From: Pseudoxanthomonas sp. NC8
GTDB taxonomy: Bacteria > Pseudomonadota > Gammaproteobacteria > Xanthomonadales > Xanthomonadaceae
Direction of reading: 5' to 3'
DNA length: 64,000 nucleotides
NCBI GenBank assembly: GCA_025232375.1
Contig: CP060419.1
Span: 2,665,001-2,729,000, forward strand
Position 1 is the first letter of the stretch. Each line of letters opens with the position of its first letter. The notes under the pieces are model-generated. The model was not told the DNA's origin. It ran no database searches and was given only the letters and a program-made list of their open reading frames with translations. This document shows positions 28,381-38,493 of the stretch, piece after piece. Made by a program: the position numbers and the translations under genes.

Positions 28381-30950
28381 ATGGAAAACGTTCCAATGCA
28401 GTTGCTCCGCAGCGACCTCGCCCGTCCCCGACGCTCCCTCCTTACCACGGCCACCCTGCTCGCCCTCGCCGCCGCCCCTGCCGCCTTCGCCGAAGGGGCG
28501 ACTGCCGCCGCCGGCGGCGCCGACGATGCGGTCTCCAATCTCGATGCGGTGCTGGTCACCGGGTCACGCGCGAGCAATCGCACCGTCGCCAACAGCGCCG
28601 TGCCGATCGACGTGGTTTCGAGCAACGAGATCGTCGCCACCGGCAAGTCCAACCTGCTCGAAGCGCTGCAGGTGCTGCTGCCGTCGCTGAGCCAGCAGGC
28701 CCGCCAGTCGGACGTGGAAGGCAACATCCCGGGCGCGCAGCTGCGCAACCTGCCACCGGGCTACACCCTGGTGTTGATCAACGGCAAGCGGCGCAACACC
28801 AGCGCCTACGCCTCGGTCGGCACGTTCCCGGGCCAGTCGTGGACCGACCTGTCGCTGATCCCGGTCTCGGCGATCGAGCGCGTGGAAGTGCTGCGCGACG
28901 GAGCGTCGGCGATCTACGGCTCGGACGCCATCGCCGGCGTGTTCAACATCATCCTGAAGACCTCGCCGGACGCCGGTTCGGCCTCGCTTGAGCTGGGCAC
29001 CAGCTACGAAGGCGACGGCGACCGCCTGATCGCCACCTTCAACCACGGCTTCGCCCTGGGCGAGCGCGGCTTCCTCAACCTGACCGCCGAGTACACCGAT
29101 AAGAATACGCCGTCCGCAGCCTCGAGTACCGCGACACCTACCTTTCCTACCCGGCGATCAACGCCAGCGGCAACCCGGTCAAGCTGGGCATCAACAACAG
29201 CCTGCCGGCCGGCACCACCCCCAATCCGGCCGAAGCCACCCGCAACCGCTACGCCCAGAACAACCAGGGCGTGGCCGAATTCGCCACCATGGCGGTGGCC
29301 GCGAACTGGAACGCCGGCATCACCGAGGCCGTCGACTTCTACGGCTTCACCACCTACTCCTCGCGCACGTCGGCGCAGCTGCAGAACCATCGCCTGCCGG
29401 CCACCATCTTCGCCAGCAACAAGGGGTTGCTGTCCGTGTATCCGGACGGGTTCACCCCTCGATTGACACCGACGAGGTCGACTATTCGGTGGTGGGCGGC
29501 TTCACCGGCACGGCCGGCGGCTGGAACTGGGACGCCAGCGCGACCTACAACCGCAACTACATCGACATCTACACCCGCAACAGCGCCAATTTCAGCCTGG
29601 CCTACCCCGGCGCGAAGACCGACTTCTACGACGGACGCCTGGACTACGCGCAGTGGATCGGCAACTTCGACGTCAAGCGCTCGTTCGAGAACACCGTGTT
29701 CGCCTCGCCGATCGACCTGAGCCTTGGCCTGGAGTACCAGCACGAGGACTACCAGCGCTACGCCGGCGAACCCGATTCGTACTTCGGCAGCGGCGCGGTG
29801 GCCTACCCGGGCAACGCGCCCCGCGACGTGGCCGAGTCGACCCGCCACCGCGTGGCCGCCTATGCCGGCGCCGCCGCCAACCTGACCGAGCGCTGGTACC
29901 TGGACCTGGCCGCCCGCTTCGAGGACCATTCCGACTTCGGCAACGTCTCCACCGGCCGCATCACCAGCCGCTTCGACTTCAACGAGAAGTTCGCCGTGCG
30001 CGGCACCATCAGCGACGGCTTCCACGCGCCGGCCTGGCGGCGCAGAACCTGCAGATCACCAAGGTCACCCCGACCACCAGCGAACTGACCGCGCGCGTCG
30101 GCTCGGCGGTGGCGGTCGCCCTCGGCGCCACCCCGCTGGAGCCGGAGAAGGCGGACAACTACAGCGTGGGCGTGGTGTTCAGCCCGACCCGCAGCTTCCA
30201 CGCGGCGCTGGACCTGTTCCAGATCGACATCAGCGACCAGATCGGCCGCTCCAGCAACATCGGCTACAACGCCGCCAACCCCAACGCCGTGGTCGATGCC
30301 TCCAACACGGTGCTCACCGCCGCGCAGAAGCAGATCGTGGACTCGCTGCTCGGCGCCGCCAGCGTGGCCATCCCCGCCGGTGGTTCGTACTTCGTCAACT
30401 ACTACACCAACATCGGCGACACCCGCACCCGCGGCGTCGAGTTCACCCTTGAATCGTCGCATTCGCTGTCGTGGGGCAACCTGCGCTGGAACTACGGATT
30501 CAACCGCAACCTGACCGAGTTCACCCGGGTCCAGCCGGTGTCCCCGGTCCTGCAGGGACTTCCGAACATCACCCTGCTCAGCCAAAGCGCCCAGTACGAC
30601 GTGCGCTACCGCGTGCCGGACTACCAGCACGTCGCCGGTGCGTACTGGAGCAACGGCGGCTGGCGCGCCAACATCAACTTCATCTGGGGGCCGACCCGGC
30701 ATCCCTGGGCGGCACCGTGCAGTGGGAGATCGACCCGGAGCTGGTCACCAACATCGGCGGCGGCTACGAGTTCGCCAACGGCTGGTCGCTGGACGCGGGC
30801 GTGAACAACGTCACCGACGAGTACCCGAGCAAGGTGCCCGAGGCCGCCCTGAGCGCCGCCTCCAACGCGGTCTACAAATGGCAGTACTCCGGCGGTTCGC
30901 TGAACAGGCTCGGCGGCTACTACTACGCACGGGCGTCCTACCGCTTCTGA
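28381..30950 (+). CDS. TonB-dependent outer-membrane receptor
   Basis: 22-stranded barrel receptor with a plug domain. A signal peptide (LLTTATLLALAAAPAAFA) is followed by a TonB box-like stretch (DAVLVTGSR), plug motifs (LEALQVLLPSLSQQ, VEVLRDGASAIYGSDAIAGV) and a barrel ending in YYYARASYRF with the C-terminal Phe. Breaks near 29105, 29455, 30040 and 30695 split it; joined length is about 850 residues. Start may be 28381 or the ATG at 28396. The ligand is unknown; it heads a locus with two cytochromes and a thioredoxin-like protein. Confidence 0.92.
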
Positions 30951-30960
30951 AGCACGCGCG

Positions 30961-30987
30961 GCGGCGCCTTCCTCCCGGAAGCGCCGC
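30961..30987 (+). terminator. GC-rich hairpin after the TonB receptor gene
   Basis: Inverted repeat GCGGCGC-CTTCC with GGAAG-CGCCGC around a 4-nt loop, one bulged base, 11 bp after the receptor stop. No T-run follows, so termination would be weak or the hairpin protects the mRNA end. Confidence 0.45.
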
Positions 30988-31119
30988 CGCATCCGCCGTC
31001 GGTCCGCGGTGAGTCGCTTTGCTCATCACCTGCGGACGACATCTCATAAATCGCTAGCCGCGTGCGCCCGCTCCGTGACCTAGGATCGGATCGCTGCGGA
31101 TGAACCATGGAATCGGCTG

Positions 31120-31564
31120 GTGCGAGCTTCGCGTGGATTGATCGTCTACCTGTTCGGCGTCTCGTTGTGCGCGGTCGCGCTTGCCACCTGGTCGCAGGAA
31201 ACGCCGGGCGGTTCCTCAGCGGTCGACCACATGTCCGCATCGAAACACCACAACCTGCAGGTGCTGCCCGGCGACGTGTCCGTGCCGATCCCAGTAAGGA
31301 CGATGAAGCGCTACGAGCGCGACCTCGGCGTCACCTGCGCCTACTGCCATGTCGAGGACCGCGGCACCGGCAAGTTCGACTACGCCTCGGACGAAAACCC
31401 GAAGAAGGAAACCACCCGGATCATGATCGCCATGCTCGACGACATCAACGAGCGCCACCTTGGCGCGGATGGGCGGGGACCAGCGCTACGCTGCGGCGGT
31501 CACCTGCGGCAGCTGCCGCCGGGGCCGCGCCAGTCCGCCGGCGTGGGAGGGCAAGCGCCAATGA
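31120..31564 (+). CDS. Periplasmic c-type cytochrome, reaction-centre cytochrome-subunit-like
   Basis: Exported haem protein of about 147 residues. A membrane segment (GLIVYLFGVSLCAVALATW) precedes HNLQVLPGDVSVPIP and a haem site CAYCH, then FDYASDENPKKETTRIMI, a pattern I associate with the photosynthetic reaction-centre cytochrome c family found in many non-phototrophs. A second site reads CGSCR instead of CxxCH. One extra T at CCTGG near 31459 breaks the frame. GTG 31120 is the only suitable start. The stop overlaps the next gene (ATGA). Confidence 0.8.
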
Positions 31565-32987
31565 CCGTAGGCCCGGACATTCCCCGCGGCAACGGCAAGC
31601 GCTGGCCCACGGCGCTGGCGGCGACGCTGGCCATCGTGTCTGGCGTGGTCCTGCTGGCACCGGCCGACGCGCAGATCGCCGTGCGCAACCAGGGCTACAT
31701 TCCCTACGACGATGCGCCGATCCACTACCGCTCGGAAAACATCGACGACCCGGTTTCGGTGCTGCAGCGCAAGCTGGAAGCGGGCAAGGCGCGCCTGGTC
31801 CACGACGGCAGCGCGCACGGCTACCTCGAGTCGGTGCTGACGCAGCTGGACATCCCGGTCAGCTCGCAGACCCTGGTGTTCTCCAAGACCAGCTTCCAGT
31901 ACCCGCATATTTCGCCGGAACACCCGCGCGCGCTGTACTTCAACGACGACGTGTACATCGGCGTGGTCAACGAGGGGTAAGGAGATCGAGGTCGTCTCCT
32001 TCGACCGCAACCAGGGCGCGATCTTCTTCATCCTGCACGAGCAGGCGACCGAGCGGCCGCGCTTCGAACGGGCCGAACTGGACTGCACCCAGTGCCACAT
32101 CGCCGCGGGCACCCGCGGCGTGCCCGGGGTCCTGGTGCGCTCGGTGTATCCCACCACCAGCGGCACCTGGTGACCGGGTCGAAGTCCTATATCACCGACC
32201 AGGACAGCCCCTCCTCGCAACGCTGGGGCGGCTGGTACGTGAGCGGCCCGCTGGCCACCGGCAGCATGGCCAACGCGATCGCACCGGACGGCGCGGCCTC
32301 CCTCAAGCCCGCGCTGCAGGCGCTGCCGGAGCACAGCTTCGATCCGGCCAAGTACCTGGCTCCCGGCAGCGACGCGGTCGCACTGCTGGTCCTCGGTCAC
32401 CAGACCGGGCCCACAACCTGATCACCCTGACCAACTACCGCACCCGGATCGCGCTGCATGCTGTCGGTGGCGACGCGGCGCTGGCCTCGCCGCCGCCGCT
32501 CGAGAGCCTGCCGGAGGAGGCGCGGGAGAAGATCGTGCGACCGGCCGAGCAGCTGCTGCGCTACCTGCTGTTCGCCGACGAGACCCCGCTGCACGGTGCC
32601 AACGGCGCGCAGGCGATCGCCGCCTCGCCGTTCGCGCGCGAATTCGCCGGGCGTGGCCCGCGCGATTCGCAGGGCCGCTCGCTGCGCGACTTCGACCTGG
32701 ATGCACGCCTCTTCCGCTACCCGCTCAGCTACCTGGTCTATACGGACGCCTTCGACGCGCTGCCCGAGCCGGCCAAGGGCTACGTCTACCAGCGCCTGCT
32801 GCAGGTGCTCAGCGGTAAGGACGACAGCGGCGAGTTCGACACCATTTCCGCCGAGGACAAGCGTGCAGTCCTCGAGATCCTGCTGGAAACCAAGGCGGGA
32901 CTGCCGCCGCAATGGCAGGCATACGCACGCAGCAACCACCTGCGGATCGCAGCGGCCACTCCGGCCGGACGACCGCTCCGCCGCTAG
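31561..32987 (+). CDS. Large monohaem cytochrome-like protein of unknown function
   Basis: About 475 residues. A hydrophobic signal (ALAATLAIVSGVVLLAPADA) is followed by a body with one haem motif, CTQCH, after RPRFERAELD. Recognisable conserved-looking stretches are VSSQTLVFSKTSFQ, ALYFNDDVYIGVV, RWGGWYVSG and FAGRGPRDSQGRSLRDFDL. Frame breaks lie near 31977, 32170 (C lost at CCCTGG) and 32405. I recall similar unnamed proteins in Acidobacteria and Planctomycetes but cannot name a family. Coupled to the preceding cytochrome gene by an ATGA overlap. Confidence 0.75.
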
Positions 32988-33022
32988 ACCACCCAAGCGC
33001 CACCACCCACGAGGAAGCGACC

Positions 33023-34368
33023 ATGAAACGCCTCATCCGAACCACCAGCCTCGCGCTGCTGCTCGCCGGCAGTTCCACCGCATATGGGCCGACTCCCCGG
33101 TCGATGGCCGCTGGGACGCCCAGCTGGTCCGCGGCGATACCGTCATTCCGTTCCGCCTCGACATCGCCGGCGAAGGCGCGGCGCTGAAAGGCACCTTCTA
33201 CGACGGCTTCAAGCCGTACGAGACCACCACCGGCGCCAGCTACAAGAACGACACCCTGGTGCTGGACATCGGCCACTACCTGACCCGCATCACCGCCCAC
33301 CTGGAAAACGGGCGACTGGTCGGCGACGTGGTCGCGCAGAACCGCGGCGCGCGTTCCGAGTACGAGTTCGTCGCCGTGCGCCATGATCCGAAGGCCGCCG
33401 CCGCGGCGGCCGCGGTGCAGGCGCCGTCGATCGCCGGCAACTGGGAGATCCCGCTGTCCGATCCGTCGGCCAAGGGCGAGAAGGCGTTCCGTTTCATCGT
33501 CGAGCAGAAGGGCGCCGAAGTGGCCGCCTCGATCCTGCGCGTGGACGGCGACACGGGCGCCTACAGCGGCGTGTTCAAGAACGGCGCGTGGCAGCTGAGC
33601 CACTTCGACGGCTCCCGCCCCGGCGTGATCGAGGTGACCCCGCAGGCGGACGGCACCCTGCGCATCGTGCAGGGCGGCGCCCGCGCGCAGCGCAGCGCGG
33701 CCGACGCCTATGCCGCCGCACCCGACGGCCGCGCTGCGCGGGTGTTCACCGCGTACCGCCCCGAAGTGGCGCGCGCCAAGGGCCTGCCGCAGCCGGCCAA
33801 CCACCTGACCCACAGCACCGCGCGCGACGCGGGCGAGAAATTCACCTTCAGCTTCCCCGACCTGGATGGCCGCCTGCGCAGCCACGACGACCCGGGCTTC
33901 AAGGGCAAGGCGGTGATCGCGGTGGTGACCGGCACCTGGTGCCCCAACTGCCATGACGAAGCCCAGTACCTTGGCCGAACTGGACCGCAAGTACCGCGAC
34001 CAGGCCTGGCGGTGGTGGCCCTGAACTTCGAGGAGGTCGAGCAGCAGCAGTCGCTGCAGCGCGCACGCGCCTTCGTCAGCCAGTACAACGTGGAGTATCC
34101 GTACCTGCAGGCCGGCTCGCCGGAGGAGATGTGGGCCAAGGTTCCGCAGCTGGTGAACCTCAACACCTGGCCGACCACGCTGTTCATCGGCCGCGACGGC
34201 ACCATCCGCGCCGTCCACTCCGGCTTCGGTTCGCCGGCCACCGGCGACTTCTACGCCAAGCAGGACAAGGAGTTCACCAGCCGCGTGGAACAGCTGCTGG
34301 CCGAGAAGGCCCCGGTGGCGGCGGAAACCCCGGCGCCTGCCGATCCGGTGGCGGTGGCCGACCACTGA
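33023..34368 (+). CDS. TlpA-like thioredoxin-fold protein with duplicated beta-rich N-terminal domains
   Basis: Exported protein of about 447 residues. After a signal (LIRTTSLALLLAGSSTA) come two related beta-rich units, near residues 24-120 (VDGRWDAQLVRGDTVIPFRL) and 137-230 (IAGNWEIPLSDPS), then a C-terminal AhpC/TlpA-type domain with GTWCPNCHDEAQYL and NTWPTTLFIGRDG. A +2 error near 33085 (GCATGGGCC read as GCATATGGGCC) splits signal from body; +1 near 33970 and -1 near 34007 cancel. Lies 35 bp after the large cytochrome and probably shares its transcript. Confidence 0.82.
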
Positions 34369-34411
34369 GGCAAAGGATCCGCCGGCCCGGCCCGGCCGGA
34401 TCCGGAAAAAC

Positions 34412-34439
34412 GAAGGCCCGCCTTGCAAGGCGGGCCTTC
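34412..34439. terminator. Bidirectional rho-independent terminator
   Basis: Perfect 11-bp stem GAAGGCCCGCC / GGCGGGCCTTC around TTGCAA, followed by TCTTTG on the plus strand and by GTTTTT on the minus strand. It sits between the convergent stops of the thioredoxin-like gene (34368) and sufT (34484), so it can serve both. Confidence 0.85.
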
Positions 34440-34483
34440 TCTTTGCGGAACGCACCCGGCAAACACGTGCCAAGGCGGCGGTC

Positions 34484-35033
34484 TCAGAACATCCCGGTTT
34501 CCAGCCGCGCCGCCTCGGACATCATGTGCCGGCCCCACGGCGGATCGAACACCAGCTCCACGTCGGCCTCGGCGATGGTCGGAATCTGCTCGAGCTTGCT
34601 GCGCACGTCATCGACAGGATCTCGCCCATGCCACAGCCGGGCGCGGTCAGGGTCATCTTCACCTCCACCATGCGGCTGCCGTCATCGCGCGGCTTCAGGC
34701 TGGCCTCGTACACCAGGCTACAGGTCGACGATGTTGAACGGGATTTCCGGGTCGAAGCAGGTGCGCAGCTGGCGCCAGACCATGGCCTCGACCTCGCCGT
34801 CGCTGGCATCGGCCGGCAGTGCCAGCTCCGCCGCCGGCTCCTTGCCGATGGCGTCGGCGTCCTTCCCGGCGATGCGGAACAGGTTGCCTTCGACGAAGAC
34901 GGTGTAGCTGCCACCGGGCCTGGGTGATGTAGCCGACGCTGCCGGCGGGCAGGGTCACGGCTTCGCCCTGCGGCACCATGACGGCGGCGCAATCGCGCTC
35001 AAAACGGACGGGTTCGCTGCTGCGGGAATACAT
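34484..35033 (-). CDS. sufT: Fe-S cluster assembly protein SufT (MIP18/DUF59)
   Basis: Auxiliary iron-sulfur maturation factor. The SufT-type N-terminus (RDCAAVMVPQGEAVTLPAG) precedes the DUF59 core with FDPEIPFNIVDLSLVYE and TAPGCGMGEIL, then VELVFDPPWGRHMMSEAARL. Breaks near 34920, 34725 and 34612 spread it over three frames. Corrected length is about 183 residues, with stop at 34484-34486. No other suf gene is in the window. Confidence 0.88.
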
Positions 35034-35149
35034 GCGTGCTATATGGGGCCGCTGGCGGCGCGGACAAGGCGCGGCGGCGGCAAGCTGGAGGGCGAGATTC
35101 TAGCCGATGCGGGCTGCGCGTATTCTTGGCGCCCCATCAGGTCGCCACC

Positions 35150-35582
35150 ATGACGCCGGTCAAGCCCAGCCCGTCCACCCCGTCCCGCCCCGCGCCATGG
35201 CTATGGCCGTTCATGCTCCTGCTCGGCAGCACCACCTTGGTGGTGGCCTGGAGTTCGCTGGCCCTCGCAACAGGCCGCCAGCATGGCTGGGTCGCGCTGC
35301 TGGCCGCGCTCGAGGCGGCGTGGATGCTGCGCCTGGGAGGGATGCCGGCCGGCTGGCCACGGGGCCTGCTGGCCGCGGCGGCGACCGTGGCGATGGCCAT
35401 CGCGGTGCAGTGGATCATCGTCTCCGGCCACATCGGCGCGCAGATGGGCATGGCGCCGTGGGAAGCGGCGCCGAAGATGGGCGCGTTCTTCGTCTGGACC
35501 CTGTCGCGGCTGGCCAACACCGGGCTGGACCTGCTCTCTGCCAGGCCTAGCGCCGCTGCTTGCGCTGCGGGCCGCGCGCTGA
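35150..35582 (+). CDS. Hypothetical integral membrane protein
   Basis: Not recognised. About 144 residues with four likely membrane helices (WPFMLLLGSTTLVVAWSSLA, HGWVALLAALEAAWMLRL, LLAAAATVAMAIAVQWIIVS, MGAFFVWTLSRLANTGLDLL). ATG 35150 follows a Pro-rich cytoplasmic N-terminus. Near 35540 the frame shifts before LAPLLALRAAR, ending at 35582. Stands alone between sufT (divergent) and pntB (convergent). Confidence 0.6.
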
Positions 35583-35615
35583 GGCGACGGCCCGTCCCGC
35601 GAAGGTGCGGCGGGC

Positions 35616-37046
35616 TCAGTGCCCGCCGCCGTCCAGCGCCTTCAGCTCGCTGATGGGGCGCTGGCCATTTCAGCGCCGTCGCCGTAGAGCATGCGGGTGT
35701 TGTCGGCGTAGAACAGCGCGTTCTCGATGCCGGCGAAACCGGTGCCCTTGCCGCGCTTGATGACAATGGTGTTCTTCGACTCGACCACGTCCAGGATCGG
35801 CATGCCATAGATCGGGCTGGCCGGGTCGGTCTTGGCCACCGGGTTGACCACGTCGTTGGCGCCGATCACCAGCGACACGTCGGTGTTCGGGAACTCCGGG
35901 TTGATGTCGTCCATGTCTGCGATCAGGTCGTACGGGACGCCGGCCTCGGCCAGCAGCACGTTCATGTGCCCGGGCATGCGCCCGGCGACCGGGTGGATCG
36001 CGAACTTGACCTTCACCCCGCGCTCGATCAGCCGCTGCGCCAGTTCCCAGATCTTGTGCTGGGCTGGGCCACGGCAGGCCGTAGCCGGGCACGATCACCA
36101 CGCGCTCGGCGTAGGCCATCATCGCGGCCACGTCGCCGGCCTCGATGGGCTTCTGCGCGCCGGTGATCTCCTGCTGCTGGCCGCCACCGCCGAAGCTGCC
36201 GAACAGCACGCCGGTAATCGGCCGGTTCATCGCCTTGGCCATCAGCCGGGTCAGCAGGATGCCGGCCGCGCCGACCATCATGCCGGCGATGATCAGCGCC
36301 TCGTTGCCCAGCACGTAGCCTTCGAACGCCACCGCCAGGCCGGTGAACGCGTTGTACAGCGAGATCACCACCGGCATGTCGGCGCCGCCGATCGGCAGCG
36401 TGGTCAGCACGCCCAGCGCCAGGGCCACGACGAAGAAGGCCACGATCGCCCACGGCTGCAGCGTCACCGCCGCCATTACGCCCAGCACGACCATGGCCAC
36501 CGCGACCAGCAGGTTGAAGGCCTGCTGCCCCGGGAACACCACGCGCCGGTCGAGCCGGCCATCGAGCTTGGCCCAGGCGATGACCGAGCCGGACAGCGAC
36601 ACCGCACCGATCGCCGAGCCGAGCACGGCCAGGGTCAGCACTACCGCGTTCGGCTGCGGCGGCGTGCCATCGGGCCCCAGCGAGCCGTGCGCGAGCGAGG
36701 CGAAGCGCAGCAGTTCCACCGCGCCGATCGCGGCGGCCGAACCGCCGCCCATGCCGTTGTACAGCGCGACCATCTGCGGCATGTCGGTGATCGCCACCTT
36801 CTTGCCGGAAATCCATGCGGCAACCGTGCCGACCACCAGCGCGGTGACGATCAGCGGCATGTTGTGCAAGCCCGGCAGCAGGAACGTCGCCGCCGTGGCG
36901 ATCAGCATGCCCCAGCCCGCCCACTGGATGCCGCTGCGCGCGGTGGCCGGCGAGGCCATGCGCTGCAGGCCGAGCAGGAACAGGGTCGCAGCGATAAGGT
37001 AGCTGGCGCCCACCAGTAAGGTACGGAAATCGAAGCCGGTGCTCAT
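35616..37046 (-). CDS. pntB: NAD(P) transhydrogenase subunit beta
   Basis: Proton-translocating transhydrogenase beta subunit: membrane domain II with nine or so helices (YLIAATLFLLGLQRM, MPLIVTALVVGTVAAWISG, NLLVAVAMVVLGVMAA), then the NADP(H)-binding domain III with VVIVPGYGLAVAQAQ, VKFAIHPVAGRMPGHMNVLLAEA and VIGANDVVNPVA. Two single-base losses at CCTGGCC and CCAGG near 36062-36078 and another error near 35660 shift the frame. Corrected stop is the TGA at 35616-35618 (ELKALDGGGH). Starts with ATGA overlap on pntAB. About 477 residues. Confidence 0.95.
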
Positions 37047-37342
37047 GCCTTCGATCCCGGCTTCTTGGACGACTTGAACATCTCGAGCATGCGCTCGGTG
37101 ACCACGTAGCCGCCGGCGGCGTTGCCCGCGCCCGGGACCACGGCGATGAAGCCGACCGCCTTCTCGAGCGTGGTGTCGGCGTGGCCGAGCACGACCATCG
37201 CGCCGATCAGGACGATGCCATGGATGAAGTTGGAACCCGACATCAGCGGCGTGTGCAGGATCACCGGCACCCGCGAAATGATCACGTGGCCGGCGATCGC
37301 CGCCAGCATGAAGATGTACAACGCAACGAAACCGTCGTTCAT
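37043..37342 (-). CDS. pntAB: NAD(P) transhydrogenase alpha subunit, membrane part
   Basis: 99-residue membrane segment of the split alpha subunit, with three helices (LYIFMLAAIAGHVIISRVP, FIHGIVLIGAMVVLG, AVGFIAVVPGAGNAAGGYVV) and the C-terminal TERMLEMFKSSKK. Open throughout. Its stop overlaps the pntB start. The soluble NAD-binding part (pntAA) lies 1.7 kb upstream, beyond an opposite-strand sigma module. Confidence 0.94.
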   Translation of the reverse strand: MNDGFVALYIFMLAAIAGHVIISRVPVILHTPLMSGSNFIHGIVLIGAMVVLGHADTTLEKAVGFIAVVPGAGNAAGGYVVTERMLEMFKSSKKPGSKA

Positions 37343-37545
37343 TACCGCATCGCTCCCCGGGGCACGGCGCCCGCCGCGATGATAACCGCAGCATGAACCG
37401 ATCGCAGCCCGGTCAACCAGTTACATGCGCATGCGTTTCCAGTAGCGAGCACCCCCGGAGATGCCATGAGGCGCATGCTCTCGTTCGCCCACCGCCGCCG
37501 TCGCCTCCCCGTCCCGGTCGCCGCCGACACGGACGCGTCTAAGCT

Positions 37546-38115
37546 GTGCTGGTGACCACGCCCCTCGATCCCGGCCGGGAGCTGCAGGCGACGCCCCGCT
37601 GGGCGTCGCTGGATGCATTCCTGGCCGAGGTCGGCCCGCGCGCCTTCCGCTTCGCCGAAGCCGGCCTGCGCAACCGCGACGATGCGCTGGACGCGGTCCA
37701 GGACGCGATGATGAAGATGCTCGCCTACCGCGAGCGCCCGGCCGCGGAGTGGACGCCGCTGTTCTGGAGCATCCTGCGCCGGCGGATCATCGACCTGCAG
37801 CGCCGCGCGCGGTTCCGCCTGCGCTGGGTGCGACCGGCCATCGATGCGCCCGGTGGCGAGGACGCCAGTGTCGACTGGGCCGATCCGGGACACGGGCCGG
37901 CGCAGGCGCACGAGCAGCGCCAGGCCTATGCCCGGATGGTGGAAGCGCTGCGCGCGCTGCCGGCGCGACAGCGCGAGGCATTCACCCTGCGCGTGCTGGA
38001 AGAGCTGGACGTGGCCACCACCGCACGCGCGATGGGCTGCTCGGAAGGCTCGGTAAAGACCCACCTGTCGCGTGCCCGGCAGGCGCTGCAATCACAACTG
38101 GAGGACGTCCGATGA
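37546..38115 (+). CDS. ECF RNA polymerase sigma factor
   Basis: 189-residue sigma-70 family factor with region 2 (residues about 25-95: AFRFAEAGLRNRDDALDAVQDAMMK, shown in part as RNRDDALDAVQ and WSILRRRIIDLQRRAR) and region 4 (about 128-185: LPARQREAFTLRVLEELDV, CSEGSVKTHLSRARQAL). There is no region 1 or 3. GTG at 37546 or 37552 is the start; no ATG fits. The stop overlaps the next gene as ATGA, the usual coupling of a sigma factor with its regulator. Confidence 0.9.
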   Translation: MLVTTPLDPGRELQATPRWASLDAFLAEVGPRAFRFAEAGLRNRDDALDAVQDAMMKMLAYRERPAAEWTPLFWSILRRRIIDLQRRARFRLRWVRPAIDAPGGEDASVDWADPGHGPAQAHEQRQAYARMVEALRALPARQREAFTLRVLEELDVATTARAMGCSEGSVKTHLSRARQALQSQLEDVR

Positions 38116-38490
38116 CGACCGCACCCGACAACCACGACCCGTTCGACGCACGGGCTCGGCAACTGCACGCCGCCGCGGTCGCGCATGTTTCCCCTCCGAC
38201 GCTGGCGCGCCTGCGCGACGCCCGTCGCGGCGCGTCCGCACCCCGACGCACAGCGCTGGTGCCATGGCTGGCCGGCGGCGCGGTGGCCGCGGCCCTGGCC
38301 GTGGCCGTCCTGCAGCAGCCGGGACACCCCGGCTCCCGACAGCGGCGGCGCCCGCCGCGCCAGTGGTGGCCGCGACCACGCCTGTTCCTGCTTCCGCGAC
38401 GGCCGCCGACCCGGCCGCCCCCTGCAGGAGGACCCGGGCTTCTACCTGTGGCTGGATTCGGTCGACGCCACCGCCCTCGCAATGGAGTAA
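38112..38490 (+). CDS. Probable anti-sigma-type single-span membrane protein
   Basis: About 126 residues: a cytoplasmic N-terminus (DPFDARARQLHAAAVAHVS), one membrane helix (LVPWLAGGAVAAALAVAVL), and a periplasmic Ala/Pro linker ending DPGFYLWLDSVDATALAME. Errors between 38325 and 38430 shift the frame in the linker. Layout and start overlap with the sigma gene suggest a regulator of that sigma factor, as in DUF3619-like proteins, but no zinc-binding anti-sigma motif is visible, so the role is inferred. Confidence 0.6.
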
Positions 38491-38493
38491 GGC

